In this document: piece by piece, positions 25,793 through 34,037 of the stretch
Numbering within the stretch: position 1 is the first letter of the stretch
How the letters are laid out: each line of letters begins with the position of its first letter
NCBI GenBank assembly: GCA_963834875.1
Contig: CAWIDG010000027.1
Span: 372,001 to 436,000, forward strand
Direction: 5' to 3'
DNA: 64,000 bases
DNA from: DATAGF01 sp963834875
Lineage (GTDB): Bacteria > Actinomycetota > Thermoleophilia > Miltoncostaeales > Miltoncostaeaceae
The notes under the pieces: model-generated
Told to the model about the DNA's origin: nothing
Seen by the model: the letters and a program-made list of their open reading frames with translations, nothing else
Database searches by the model: none
Made by a program: the position numbers and the translations under genes

Positions 25793-26789
25793 CTACCTTA
25801 CCAGGCGGCGCGGACGATCCGCCCGCCGGAGAGGACGGACGCCTTGGGCCTCGACGGGATCCACCACGTCACCGCCATCACGGCCGACGCTCCGGGCACA
25901 TTGGACTTCTACGTGCGCCGCATGGGGCTGCGATTGGTGAAGAAGACGGTCAACTTCGACGCGCCGGACATGTACCACCTGTACCTCGGCGACGAGATCG
26001 GCTCGCCCGGCAGCATCATCACCTTCTTCGAGATCCCCGGCATCGCCGACGGACGGCCCGGGCCGGGGATGATCCACCGCGTCGTGTGGCGGGTCGCCTC
26101 CCCCGGGGCGCTGGACTTCTGGGCCGAGCGCCTCGCCGACGCCGGGCGTCCGGTCGACGGCGCGGAGGGCTCGCTGCGTCAGCTCCGACCCGGAGGGGCT
26201 GGGGCTCGAGCTGGTCGTCGGCGAGCCGGCCGACGGCCCGCCGCGGTCGGCGCGGGCGCCGGACGTCCCGCCCGAGCACGCCCTGACCGGCATCGTGGGC
26301 GTGCGGGCCTTCAGCCGGGAGCCTGACGCCACGGAGCGGCTCCTCGTCGAGGGGCTCGGCTTCGCCCGCGAGGGCGAGGGTCGCTACTCGACCTCCGGCG
26401 CCGAGCGGCGGGGCGTCTACTGGCTCGACCCGGCGCCCGCCGAGCGCGGTGAGCAGGGCGCCGGCACCGTGCACCACGTGGCGTGGACGTCGCCCGACCC
26501 CGACCACGCCGACTGGGGCCGCCGGGCGGCCGCGGCCGGCGCGCACCCGACGGGCATCATCGACCGGCAGTACTTCCGCTCGATCTACTTCCGCGAGCCA
26601 GGCCGGGTGCTGTTCGAGATCGCGACGGTCGGGCCCGGGTTCGCGACCGACGAGCCGGCCGAGCGGCTGGGCGAGGAGCTGCGGCTGCCGCCGCAGTACG
26701 AGCCGCTGAGGGAGCGCATCGAAGGGATCCTCGAGCCCCTCGAGAGCCCGCGGGCGCTCGTGGGCCCGGCGGGCGGGGGCGCGCGATGA
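25787..26789 (+). CDS. Ring-cleaving dioxygenase / glyoxalase-like VOC protein (MhqO/MhqA-like, frameshifted)
   Basis: Two VOC modules in one chain, about 333 residues. Module 1: GLDGIHHVTAITADAPGTLD, FYVRRMGLRLVKKTVNFDAP, YHLYLGDEIGSPGSIITFFE, with GMIHRVVWRV. Module 2: GIVGVRAFSREPDATERLLV, GTVHHVAWTSPDPDHADWGR, IIDRQYFRSIYFREPGRVLF. The residues H-H/H/E typical of Fe(II) or Mn(II) VOC dioxygenases are present. The frame shifts near 26180. Homologues such as MhqO and LinE cleave hydroquinones. The start may be ATG 25787, within the operator, or TTG 25844 (LGLDGIHHVT). First gene of a coupled operon with a CMD protein and an esterase. Confidence 0.85.
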
Positions 26790-27199
26790 GCGGGGCCGCG
26801 GGAGACGACCGTCTCGAGCGCGGCCGCGAGCTGGCGCGGCGCCACCTGGGCGAGGGCGTCATCGAGCGCTGGCGCGAGGTGTCGCCGGACCTCGAGGAGC
26901 TGACCTCGGCGTTCGGCTTCGCCGATCTGTGGGGCCGTCCCGGCCTCGGCCGCCGCGACCGCTCGATGGTGGCGATGGCGGTCACGGCGACGCTGCGCGC
27001 GCACGCCCAGCTCGGGTGGCACGTGCGCGGTGCCCTGGGCGCCGGCGTGACCCCCGACGAGGTCCGCGAGGTGCTGATCGCCGTGGCCGGGCTGGCCGGC
27101 TTCCCGGCGGCGTGGTCGGCGCTGGAGGTCGCCGAGCCGATCCTCGCCGAGGGGGCCGGGAGCGCGGGCGGCGGAGGCGGAGGCCCGGAGGCCCCGTGA
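26786..27199 (+). CDS. Carboxymuconolactone decarboxylase family protein
   Basis: 137 residues of the CMD/AhpD helical fold: RHLGEGVIERWREVSPDLEE, TSAFGFADLWGRPGLGRRDR, SMVAMAVTATLRAHAQLGWH, VRGALGAGVTPDEVREVLIA and AGFPAAWSALEVAEPIL. It resembles the PcaC branch (gamma-carboxymuconolactone decarboxylase), which lacks the AhpD CxxC; no cysteine pair is visible here, so disulphide-reductase activity is unlikely. ATG 26786 overlaps the stop of the VOC gene (ATGA). In context it may handle a ring-cleavage product or a lactone formed by the dioxygenase. The exact reaction is unknown. Confidence 0.88.
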   Translation: MSGAAGDDRLERGRELARRHLGEGVIERWREVSPDLEELTSAFGFADLWGRPGLGRRDRSMVAMAVTATLRAHAQLGWHVRGALGAGVTPDEVREVLIAVAGLAGFPAAWSALEVAEPILAEGAGSAGGGGGGPEAP

Positions 27200-27810
27200 G
27201 CCTGGTGCACCGCCTCGCCCCGGCGGCGCCCGGCGCACCGACCCTGCTGGCGCTGCACGGGCGCGGCGGCGCCGAGGGCGACCTCCTCGGGCTCGCCGAC
27301 GCCCTCGGGGCCGGCGTGGGCGTCCTCGCGCCGCGGGGGCCGGAGCCCCAGGGCGGCGGCTTCGCCTGGTTCCGGCACCACGCCATCGGCGTCCCCGAGA
27401 TCGCGAGCCTCGAGGAGTGCCTGGAGCTGGTGGGCGGTTGGCTCGGGGGCGCGGTGGCCGAGCACGGGCTGGAGGCGCCGCTGACGGCCGTGGGCTTCTC
27501 GAACGGCGGGATGATGGCGGGCGCGCTGTCGGCCGTGCGCCCCGACCTCGTGGGCGACGTCGCGCTGCTGTCGAGCGCCTACCCGCTGCCGCCGGAGACC
27601 GTGGCGGGCGGCGGCCTGCGCGGCCGGCGGGTGCTCGCCGCCGGCGGGCTCGACGACCCCTTCCTGCCCCAGGAGACGGCCGCGGCCGGGGTCGCGTCCT
27701 ACCGCGCCGCCGGGGCCGACGTCACGGAGGCCTGGCGGCCCGGCGGGCACTGGGTCGGGCCCGAGGAGATCGCGGCGCTCGCCGGCTGGCTGCGCGGCGG
27801 CCCGGGCTGA
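27196..27810 (+). CDS. Phospholipase/carboxylesterase family hydrolase (MhqD-like)
   Basis: 204 residues, alpha/beta hydrolase of the YpfH/MhqD group: APTLLALHGRGGAEGDLLGL, LAPRGPEPQGGGFAWFRHH, nucleophile LTAVGFSNGGMMAGALSAVR (GFSNGG, Ser about 98), acid in VLAAGGLDDPFLPQET and histidine in AWRPGGHWVGPEEI. Starts at GTG 27196, overlapping the CMD stop by 4 nt. In Bacillus the MhqR regulon pairs such an esterase with a VOC dioxygenase for quinone resistance, and the operon here has the same elements plus a CMD protein. Ester substrate not known. Confidence 0.88.
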   Translation: MSLVHRLAPAAPGAPTLLALHGRGGAEGDLLGLADALGAGVGVLAPRGPEPQGGGFAWFRHHAIGVPEIASLEECLELVGGWLGGAVAEHGLEAPLTAVGFSNGGMMAGALSAVRPDLVGDVALLSSAYPLPPETVAGGGLRGRRVLAAGGLDDPFLPQETAAAGVASYRAAGADVTEAWRPGGHWVGPEEIAALAGWLRGGPG

Positions 27811-27939
27811 ATCGCGGCCGGGGCGGGCGCGCTCACCCCTCTCTCCCGCGTTCACCGCCGTTTCACAGGATCGTCACGGGAGGGCGACGAAGGGGGGATC
27901 CGCGCGACCTATCCTCACCCCGCGATGGAGGCGAGGCGG

Positions 27940-28684
27940 ATGAAGATCCTCATCGTCGAGGACGACGAGAGCACCGCCGAGGCGATCGCCTTCCACATGC
28001 GCGCGGCCGGCCTCGAGCCGACCGTCGCCGCCGACGGCCTGGCCGGCCTGCGGGAGCTGCGCAGCGCGTTGCCCGACGCCGTGGTGCTCGACCTGATGCT
28101 CCCCGGCGTCAACGGCTGGCACCTCATCCGTCAGACGCGCGAGTGGGCGCCGCGGCTGCCGATCATCGTCGTCACCGCGCGCACCAACGAGCACGACCGG
28201 GTGGAGGTGCTCGCCCTCGGCGCCGACGACGTCATGGCCAAGCCCTTCTCCATGCGCGAGCTCCTGGCCCGGGTGACCGCGGCGCTGCGCCGCACCGCGG
28301 TCGAGAACGCCCAGTCGAGCCGGCTGCCGGTCTCCGAGGGCGAGCTCAGCATCGACCCCGAGCGCATGTCCGTGATCGTCGCCGGCCGGCCCGCCGAGCT
28401 GACCCCGCTCGAGTTCAAGCTGCTGTGGACGCTCGCCGAGGGGCGCGATCGGGCCATGTCGCGGGACGAGATCTTCCGGCGCGTCTGGGGCGGCGAGCGC
28501 GCCCACGGGGACCGCTCGGTCGAACGTGCTCGTGCGACGGCTGCGGCGCAAGGTCAACGAGGTGGGCGGCGGCTTCACCTACATCCAGACGCTCCACGGC
28601 GTGGGCTACCGCCTCCAGGCCACCCCCCGCCAGATGCCGGGGCGACGGTCCGCGCACGGACCTCTTCGGGGGCTCGGGGGCTGA
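27940..28684 (+). CDS. OmpR/PhoB-family response regulator (frameshifted)
   Basis: Two-component DNA-binding regulator. Receiver domain: MKILIVEDDESTAEAIAFHM with acidic pocket DD, phosphoacceptor Asp in DAVVLDLMLPGVNGWHLIR (about residue 51), VVTARTNEHDR and the conserved lysine in DVMAKPFSMRELLARV. Winged-helix domain: AELTPLEFKLLWTLAEGRDR, MSRDEIFRRVWG, then after a one-base change near 28523 NVLVRRLRRKVNEVGGGFTY and LHGVGYRLQATP. ATG 27940 has a GGAGGCGAGG leader; an in-frame ATG at 27925 is possible. No histidine kinase gene is adjacent, so it is an orphan in this window. Confidence 0.92.
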
Positions 28685-28732
28685 TCCGCCCGCTGGGGCG
28701 CGGAGCCTCGGGGGCGCCGAGCGCAGAATGCT

Positions 28733-28747
28733 CCGGCCTTCGGCCGG
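28733..28747. terminator. Hairpin between response regulator and sigma factor genes
   Basis: CCGGCC (28733-28738), TTC loop, GGCCGG (28742-28747): a 6-bp GC stem with a TTC loop. A second near copy, GCCTTCGGCCGG, lies at about 28789-28800. Both sit in the 190-nt gap between convergent genes, so they are good candidates for bidirectional termination. Confidence 0.45.
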
Positions 28748-28877
28748 GGCGCGCAATCGGCGCGGATGCGGCGCAACCGGAGCTCACCGCCTTCGGCCGG
28801 GGCTGGAGCTCGAATTCTCGCCTCGGCGCCGCCCGGGATCGCCTCGTCAGGGCGGGCGGATGAGTCGCTGGACTCGC

Positions 28878-29981
28878 CTAGGCCGAGTCCTTCAGGCTCT
28901 GCGCTTCGGGGAGGTTCTCGAGCTTCTTGAGGGTGTTGTTCTCGATCTGGCGGATCCGCTCGCGCGTGACGCCGAAGGCCCGTCCGACCTCCTCGAGGGT
29001 GCGCGGCTGCTCGCCCAGCAGCCCGAAGCGCAGCTCGATGACCTTGCGCTCGCGGTCGGGGAGGGCGTCGAGCGCGCGGAGGATGTCCGTGCGGCGCAGG
29101 TTGACCGAGGCCTCGTCGAACGGCGACGCCGCCTGCTCGTCCTCGACGAAGTCGCCGAGCTCCGACTCCTCCTCCTCGCCGATCGGCTTCTCCAGGCTCA
29201 CCGGGAGCTGGGCCATGCGGAGGATGTCGCGGACCTCCTCGGGGCTCATGCGCAGCTCCTCGGCGATCTCCTCGGCGCGCGGCTCGCGGCCGAGGCGCTG
29301 GACCAGCTGGCGCTCGAGGTGCACCACCTTGTTGAGCTTCTCGACCATGTGGACCGGGATGCGGATGGTGCGCGCCTTGTCGGCGATCGCCCGCGTGACC
29401 GCCTGGCGGATCCACCAGGTGGCGTAGGTCGAGAACTTGAAGCCCTTGCGGTAGTCGAACTTCTCCACCGCGCGGATCAGGCCGAGGCTGCCCTCCTGGA
29501 TGAGGTCGAGGAAGGAGAGCCCGCGCCCCAGGTAGCCCTTGGCGATGCTGACCACCAGGCGCAGGTTGGCCTCGACCATCTCGGCCTTGGCGGTGATGTC
29601 GCCGCGCTCGATGCGGCGCGCGAGGGCGACCTCCTGCTCGGCCGTGAGCAGCGGCACCCGCCCGATCTCGCGCAGGTACAGGCGCAGCGAGTCGAGGCTG
29701 GGCTCGACGGTGAGGTCGAGCTCGGGCGCCCGCTCGGTGGGCTGGGCGGCGCGGCGCGCGATGACCTCGCCGTCGGCGTCCAGCACCTCGATGCCGACCT
29801 CGAGCAGGTGCGAGTAGAAGTCCTCGATCTGCTCCTTGGTGACCTCGGCCTCCTCCAGGACCCCGACGATCTCGTCGTAGGTGAGGAAGCCCTTCTCCCG
29901 CCCGTCGGTGACGAGCGCGCGCATCTCCTCCACGTCCGGCAGGGCGATCTCCACTGCGCTGCGGCCGGACGGGTTCGTCAT
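28878..29981 (-). CDS. rpoD: Primary-type sigma-70 RNA polymerase sigma factor
   Basis: 367 residues. N-terminal region resembles sigma 1.1 (LVTDGREKGFLTYDEIVGVL), then region 1.2 DSLRLYLREIGRVPLLTAEQ, region 2 LRLVVSIAKGYLGRGLSFLD with LIQEGSLGLIRAVEKFDYRK and GFKFSTYATWWIRQAVTRAI (2.3-2.4), region 3 and region 4.2 RTLEEVGRAFGVTRERIRQI ENNTLKKL. Regions 2.4 and 4.2 are those of group 1 or 2 factors recognising TTGACA/TATAAT. The length and the 1.1-like start favour the housekeeping factor, though a second group 2 factor elsewhere cannot be excluded. ATG 29981 has a GGAAGGGAG leader; a TATAAT lies 45 nt upstream. Confidence 0.93.
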   Translation of the reverse strand: MTNPSGRSAVEIALPDVEEMRALVTDGREKGFLTYDEIVGVLEEAEVTKEQIEDFYSHLLEVGIEVLDADGEVIARRAAQPTERAPELDLTVEPSLDSLRLYLREIGRVPLLTAEQEVALARRIERGDITAKAEMVEANLRLVVSIAKGYLGRGLSFLDLIQEGSLGLIRAVEKFDYRKGFKFSTYATWWIRQAVTRAIADKARTIRIPVHMVEKLNKVVHLERQLVQRLGREPRAEEIAEELRMSPEEVRDILRMAQLPVSLEKPIGEEEESELGDFVEDEQAASPFDEASVNLRRTDILRALDALPDRERKVIELRFGLLGEQPRTLEEVGRAFGVTRERIRQIENNTLKKLENLPEAQSLKDSA

Positions 29982-30025
29982 CGCGCGCACTCCCTTCCTC
30001 GTAGGGCTGGGGTGGAGCGGATGTG

Positions 30026-30031
30026 ATTATA
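30026..30031 (-). promoter_or_regulatory. Candidate -10 box for the sigma factor gene
   Basis: TATAAT reads on the minus strand from 30031 to 30026, 45 nt upstream of the sigma factor ATG. No convincing -35 hexamer stands 17 nt further on. A TTGCCC only 6 nt away is at the wrong spacing. Confidence 0.45.
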
Positions 30032-30115
30032 CGGGGAGGGCAACCGGCCCGAGGCGAGCGCGTCCGTCATCATGGACGGGCGCGCACCCAGCACCTCGAC
30101 GAAGCGAGCTCCCCG

Positions 30116-31111
30116 ATGAGCACGACCCGGCGCGGTCTTCCGGACGACCTGCAGCAGTCGCTCCCGGCGGCGCCGATCAGCCTCAGCCGGGCCGGGGTGA
30201 CCCGCTCGGCCAAGGCGATCCGCATCCGCCACGACGGCAGCGAGCGGCTCTTCCAGGCCGACGTGGCCTGCTTCTGCGACCTCAACCCCGCCCAGAAGGG
30301 CGTGCACATGTCGCGCTTCGAGGAGGAGGTCAACGAGGCGATCGACGACGTCGTGATCGGCGAGGCGCTGATCGTCGAGGCGCTGGCGGAGCGGATCGCG
30401 ACCAAGCTCGTGGCCAGCCAGCGCGCCCTGCGCAGCGAGGTGACGATCCGCGCCAGCTACCCCGTCGAGAAGCGGACGCCGGTCACCGGCATCCCCACCC
30501 AGGAGATGTACGGGCTCATCGGGATCGCCGCGGCCAACACCCGCACCAGCCGGCGCATCGTCGGGGTCACGGCCCAGGGGATGAACGCCTGCCCCTGCGC
30601 GCAGGGGCTGCTCGCCGACCAGGCGGAGGGAGCCCTGCGCGAGGACGGCTTCTCCGCCGAGGAGGTCGCGCGGATCCTCGAGCTCGTGCCGGTCGCCACC
30701 CACAACCAGCGGGCCCGGGGCACCCTCTACCTCGGCGCGCCCGAGGAGCTCGAGGTGGACGCCGACGAGCTCATCGCGATCGTCGAGGAAAGCATGTCGT
30801 CGGAGATCTACGAGCTCCTCAAGCGGCCCGACGAGCGCTACGTGGTCAACCGCGCCCACCGCCGCCCGCGGTTCGTGGAGGACTCCGTGCGCGAGATGGT
30901 GCGCGGCACGCTCGAGCGCTTCCCCGGCCTGCCCGACGACGCCTTCGTGCACGCCCACCAGGTCAACTTCGAGACCATCCACACGCACGACGTCGAGGCC
31001 GAGCGGGCCGGCACCGTCTCCGAGATCCGGCGCGAGCTCGAGGCGGGCGAGCACGTCGCCCACCACACGTCGTTGCGCGAGTGGCTGGACGGGCGCGTGC
31101 CCCTGCCGTGA
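30116..31111 (+). CDS. folE2: GTP cyclohydrolase FolE2 (type IB)
   Basis: Converts GTP to 7,8-dihydroneopterin triphosphate for folate and related pterins, using metals other than an obligatory zinc. The 331-residue length and motifs match the COG1469 family: TRSAKAIRIRHDGSERLFQA, ADVACFCDLNPAQKGVHMSR, QEMYGLIGIAAANTRTSRRI and the active-site region GMNACPCAQGLLADQAEG, then VATHNQRARGTLYLG and HAHQVNFETIHTHDVEAERA. FolE2 often replaces zinc-dependent FolE, or supports it in low zinc. ATG 30116. Followed with a 4-nt overlap by the ACT protein gene. Confidence 0.93.
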   Translation: MSTTRRGLPDDLQQSLPAAPISLSRAGVTRSAKAIRIRHDGSERLFQADVACFCDLNPAQKGVHMSRFEEEVNEAIDDVVIGEALIVEALAERIATKLVASQRALRSEVTIRASYPVEKRTPVTGIPTQEMYGLIGIAAANTRTSRRIVGVTAQGMNACPCAQGLLADQAEGALREDGFSAEEVARILELVPVATHNQRARGTLYLGAPEELEVDADELIAIVEESMSSEIYELLKRPDERYVVNRAHRRPRFVEDSVREMVRGTLERFPGLPDDAFVHAHQVNFETIHTHDVEAERAGTVSEIRRELEAGEHVAHHTSLREWLDGRVPLP

Positions 31112-31635
31112 ACGAGGTCGCCGTGACGGCGGTGGGGACCGACCGCCCCGGCATCGTCGCGGCGCTCACGGGGGCCCTGCTCGAGATCGGCGGGAACCTG
31201 GAGGACGCGCGAGCCGCGCTCCTGCGAGGCTCCTTCGCGACCGTCCTCGCCGTGGCCGTCCCCGACGGCGTCGGCCCGGAGCAGGTGGAGGCCGCCCTGC
31301 GGCCGATCGCAGATGACTTCGGCCTGGGCCTGTGGGTCGGCCCGGCAGCCGCGCCGCGCCCCGGCCCGCCGCTCGACCGCTGCGTCCTGTCGGTCTACGG
31401 CGCGGACCACCCCGGCATCGTCCACGGCTTCACCCGGGCGCTGGCCGAGCGGTCCGCGAACGTGGTGGACCTGTCGGCGCGCCTGGTCGGCGACCCGCCG
31501 ATCTACGTGCTCGGGGTCGAGGTCGAGCTCCCGCCCGGCCTCGACGCGGAGGCGCTCCGGGCGGCGCTCGGTCCGGTCGCCGAGGAGCACGCGGTGGAGA
31601 TGACGCTGGAGGCCGAGGAGGACGAGGTCTTCTGA
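31108..31635 (+). CDS. Tandem ACT-domain protein (GcvR-like)
   Basis: 175 residues made of two ACT modules. First: AVTAVGTDRPGIVAALTGAL, then LEIGGNLEDARAALLRGSFA and TVLAVAVPDG. Second: CVLSVYGADHPGIVHGFTRA and LAERSANVVDLSARLVGDPP. The order and the DRPGIVAALTGAL/ADHPGIVHGFTRAL ligand loops match the GcvR-type glycine-cleavage regulators, which bind amino acids. Its cellular role here is not shown by sequence. GTG 31108 overlaps the folE2 stop (GTGA). The small GTGA/CTGA overlaps on both sides suggest one folE2-ACT-def operon, tying one-carbon and formyl-methionine metabolism together. Confidence 0.85.
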   Translation: MNEVAVTAVGTDRPGIVAALTGALLEIGGNLEDARAALLRGSFATVLAVAVPDGVGPEQVEAALRPIADDFGLGLWVGPAAAPRPGPPLDRCVLSVYGADHPGIVHGFTRALAERSANVVDLSARLVGDPPIYVLGVEVELPPGLDAEALRAALGPVAEEHAVEMTLEAEEDEVF

Positions 31636-32126
31636 GGCGGGAGGTCCTGGTCTACCCGGACCGCCGCCTGAAGCTCCCCGCCGCGCCGGTCGGGACGCCG
31701 GGGGCGGCGGTGAGGCGCCTGGCGCGGGACCTGCTCGAGACCGCGGCGGCGTACCCGCGGACCGTCGGGCTGGCGGCACCCCAGGTCGGCGAGCTCTGGC
31801 GGGTGGCATACGTCGATTGCACCGGCCACCGCAGGGCCCCCGACGCGCAGGGGCCGATCTGGCTCATCGACCCCGTCCTGCGCGAGGCCTCCGGCGACGA
31901 GCTGGGCCGCGAGGGGTGCCTGAGCCTGCCCGACATCACCGCCAACGTCCGCCGCGCGACCCGGATCGTCGTCGAGACCACCGGCCTGGACGGGCGCCGC
32001 GGCGCCGTCGCGGCCGCCGGCTTCGAGGCGCGGGCGATCCTCCACGAGATGGACCACCTCGACGGCGTGCTGATCCTCGACCGCGTGGCCTCGCTGGCGC
32101 TGGACGTCTTCCCGCGCCGGCGCTGA
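31632..32126 (+). CDS. def: Peptide deformylase
   Basis: Removes the formyl group from the N-terminal methionine of new proteins, using Fe2+. 164 residues with all three motifs: TVGLAAPQVGELWRVAYVDC (motif 1, GxGxAAPQ-like), GREGCLSLPDITANVRRAT (motif 2, metal Cys) and RAILHEMDHLDGVLILDR (motif 3, HExxH). The start is unusual: the first residues LRREVLVYPDRRL follow a CTG at 31632 that overlaps the ACT stop (CTGA), and no ATG or GTG lies close by. Such overlap suggests re-initiation. The loop of the terminal hairpin is formed by its own TGA. Confidence 0.92.
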   Translation: MRREVLVYPDRRLKLPAAPVGTPGAAVRRLARDLLETAAAYPRTVGLAAPQVGELWRVAYVDCTGHRRAPDAQGPIWLIDPVLREASGDELGREGCLSLPDITANVRRATRIVVETTGLDGRRGAVAAAGFEARAILHEMDHLDGVLILDRVASLALDVFPRRR

Positions 32127-32136
32127 GCGCCGGCGC
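32114..32136. terminator. Hairpin spanning the def stop codon
   Basis: GCGCCGGCGC (32114-32123), loop TGA (the def stop) and a second GCGCCGGCGC (32127-32136) make a 10-bp stem. It lies between convergent def and the oxygenase gene, whose TAG is at 32139-32141, and can work on both strands. Confidence 0.55.
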
Positions 32137-32138
32137 CT

Positions 32139-33034
32139 CTAGGCGACCGCCGCCAGCGGAACCTCTGCGGGCCTTCTCGGCCTCGATCACCTCGCTCGGA
32201 ACGGGGGCCAGGTCGGAGACGCGCAGAAAGTCGCCGAGATTCGTCCTCGGGCACTCGGAGTGAACGTTCGGCGCGCCGCTCACCGCCTCGAGGTCGTCGA
32301 GGTTCACCGTGCGGAAGTCGATGCTGAGGCGGGTGCGGCCGGTCGTGTTCGGCACGCTCGAGTGCATGTGGGCCGCCGAGAAGACGAGGACGCCGCCAGG
32401 GGGCAGATGACGCGCAGCTGCGGATCGAGCTCGACGGCTCCTCTGGGTGCGGCTGGCGGCGCGTGTCCTTCCTGAGTCTGGGACGCGTTGCCGGCTCGTC
32501 TTCGTCCACTCGTCGTAGTTGTAGGTCGTGCGAGCCGTTGCTGATCGGCTGGTCCAGTAGCGCAGGTGGAAGGCCATCACGTTGCCCGGCTGGACGTCGC
32601 GATCGGGAGCCACCAGTTGATCTGGCTCTGGGGCGCCGAGTACCACGTGTCGCGGTGCGGGTGAAACGCATAGGCGATCCCCGACGTGAGGTAGTCGTCG
32701 TGCGTCGACGTCCGCAAACGCGGCACGTCGAAGTACGTCCGCTCGAGGTCGCAACCGCACTCGACCAGCGGGCCCGGACGCAGGTCCTTCGACGGGGTGG
32801 TGGATGAAGTGCGGCTTCAGGTCCGCGAGGATCTCGGCGAAGCGCTCCACCGGGAGGTCGATCTTGGGCCGTCTCGGGTCGTGCGGATCGAAGGCCTCGC
32901 TGGCCAGCTGGAAAGCGAAGTCGCAGAACGCGCTCGCGGCGGAGGTCGGCGAGCACACGACGAGGTCTCCCTCGTAGAGGCGCGCGCGCCGGATGGCGTC
33001 GTCGGAGACGACGTCAGGAAGATCGCGAGCTCAC
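32139..33034 (-). CDS. Phytanoyl-CoA dioxygenase-like Fe(II)/2-oxoglutarate oxygenase (several frameshifts)
   Basis: Last gene of the nine-gene run. The piece starting at GTG 33034 reads DVVSDDAIRRARLYEGDLVV, CDFAFQLASEAFDPHDPRRP and ILADLKPHFIHHP; the metal site follows as AFHPHRDTWYSAPQSQINWW, giving the HxD of non-haem oxygenases; the third ligand is in VFSAAHMHSSVPNTTGRTRL; RLSIDFRTVNLDDLEAVSG ends the core. These pieces lie in several frames with at least four changes. Length about 295 residues. Hydroxylation of a small molecule or sugar appendage is likely; substrate unknown. Its GTG overlaps the aminotransferase stop (GTGA). Confidence 0.7.
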
Positions 33035-34037
33035 GATGACTCCTTTGTCGGCGCACCGTCCGGGTGCGCGGTAGGAGGGGTCGCCGCAACGGGCCGGGGC
33101 TCGTCGTGGCCGGGGAGGGGGACCGGGGTGACCTCGACGCCGGGAGGGGCTCGATGCCGCGGACGGCGTCCCGGTACCGGTCCAGCACCCGCCCGAGCAC
33201 GGGCCAGGCGGGGTCGAGGGCGCGCCCTCGATGGAGCGGACGCGCGTGATCTCGGCGAGCGTGCCGCAGAGGCCGATCTCGTCGGCCACGAGCAGCTCCG
33301 TGCGCTCGATCGGCCGCCGCTCGAACGGGATGGAGCGCTCGGCGCAGATGCGCTCCACCGACCTCGAGCGTGATGCTCTCGAGGGCCGCCTCCCAGGCCG
33401 GCGGGGAGATGACCCGGCCGTCGCGCACGATCAGGACGCAGGCAGCGCTGCTCTCGGCAACGCGGCCCGCGTCGTTCAGGAGGATCATCTCGTCCATGCC
33501 GCGGGCCCGGCCCTCGATGCGGGCGAGCCGCCCGACCTGGTAGTTGGTCCCCGTCTTGATGCGGGCGGGCAGGGCGAGGTCGTGGCTGCGGCGCCAGGTG
33601 CTGACGCCCAGATCGACCGGCGCCGGGGCGTGCGCCTCCTGCTGGTAGGCGAGCACCACGAGGTCGGACACGGTGCCCTCGCCCCAGTGGCCCTCGACGG
33701 CCAGCACCGTCGCCCGGGCATAGACATCGCGCCCGGGACCTGGAGCGCTCCGGTCAGCGCGATGCACGCGGCCTGGAATCCGGCCAGATCGACCGGCATC
33801 GGCAGGTGCAGCAGTCGCGCGGACTGCTCGAGGCGGCGGAAGTGGCGGTCGAGGAGCAGCAGGCCGAGGCGGCCGTCCGGCTGCCGGTGACCCTTCAGGC
33901 CCTCGAAGACGCTCACGCCGCGCTGGAAGGCCTCGGTGCTCAGGTGGAGCGACGCGTCCTCCCAGGGCCGCAGGGCGCCGCCGACCCAGACCAGGCGGCG
34001 GGCGCTGCAGCTTGGGACGGGGAGGAGGCGTGCTCAC
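33031..34037 (-). CDS. Class IV aminotransferase (PLP fold type IV, frameshifted)
   Basis: About 330 residues. N-terminus from GTG 34037, then RLVWVGGALRPWEDASLHLS, AFQRGVSVFEGLKGHRQPDG and LLDRHFRRLEQSARLLHLPM (family entry motif). The PLP lysine is in LPARIKTGTNYQVGRLARIE, with downstream DEMILLNDAGRVAESSAACV and LVADEIGLCGTLAEITRVRS, the phosphate-binding region. Class IV members make branched-chain or D-amino acids, 4-amino-4-deoxychorismate lyase products, or amino-modified intermediates. Three frame changes. In this operon it may aminate a keto intermediate; this is context only. The stop overlaps the oxygenase start. Confidence 0.8.

Noticed and set aside
30032..30054. TTGCCC next to the TATAAT of the sigma factor gene as its -35 box
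   Set aside because: The spacing is only about 6 nt, far from 16-18.
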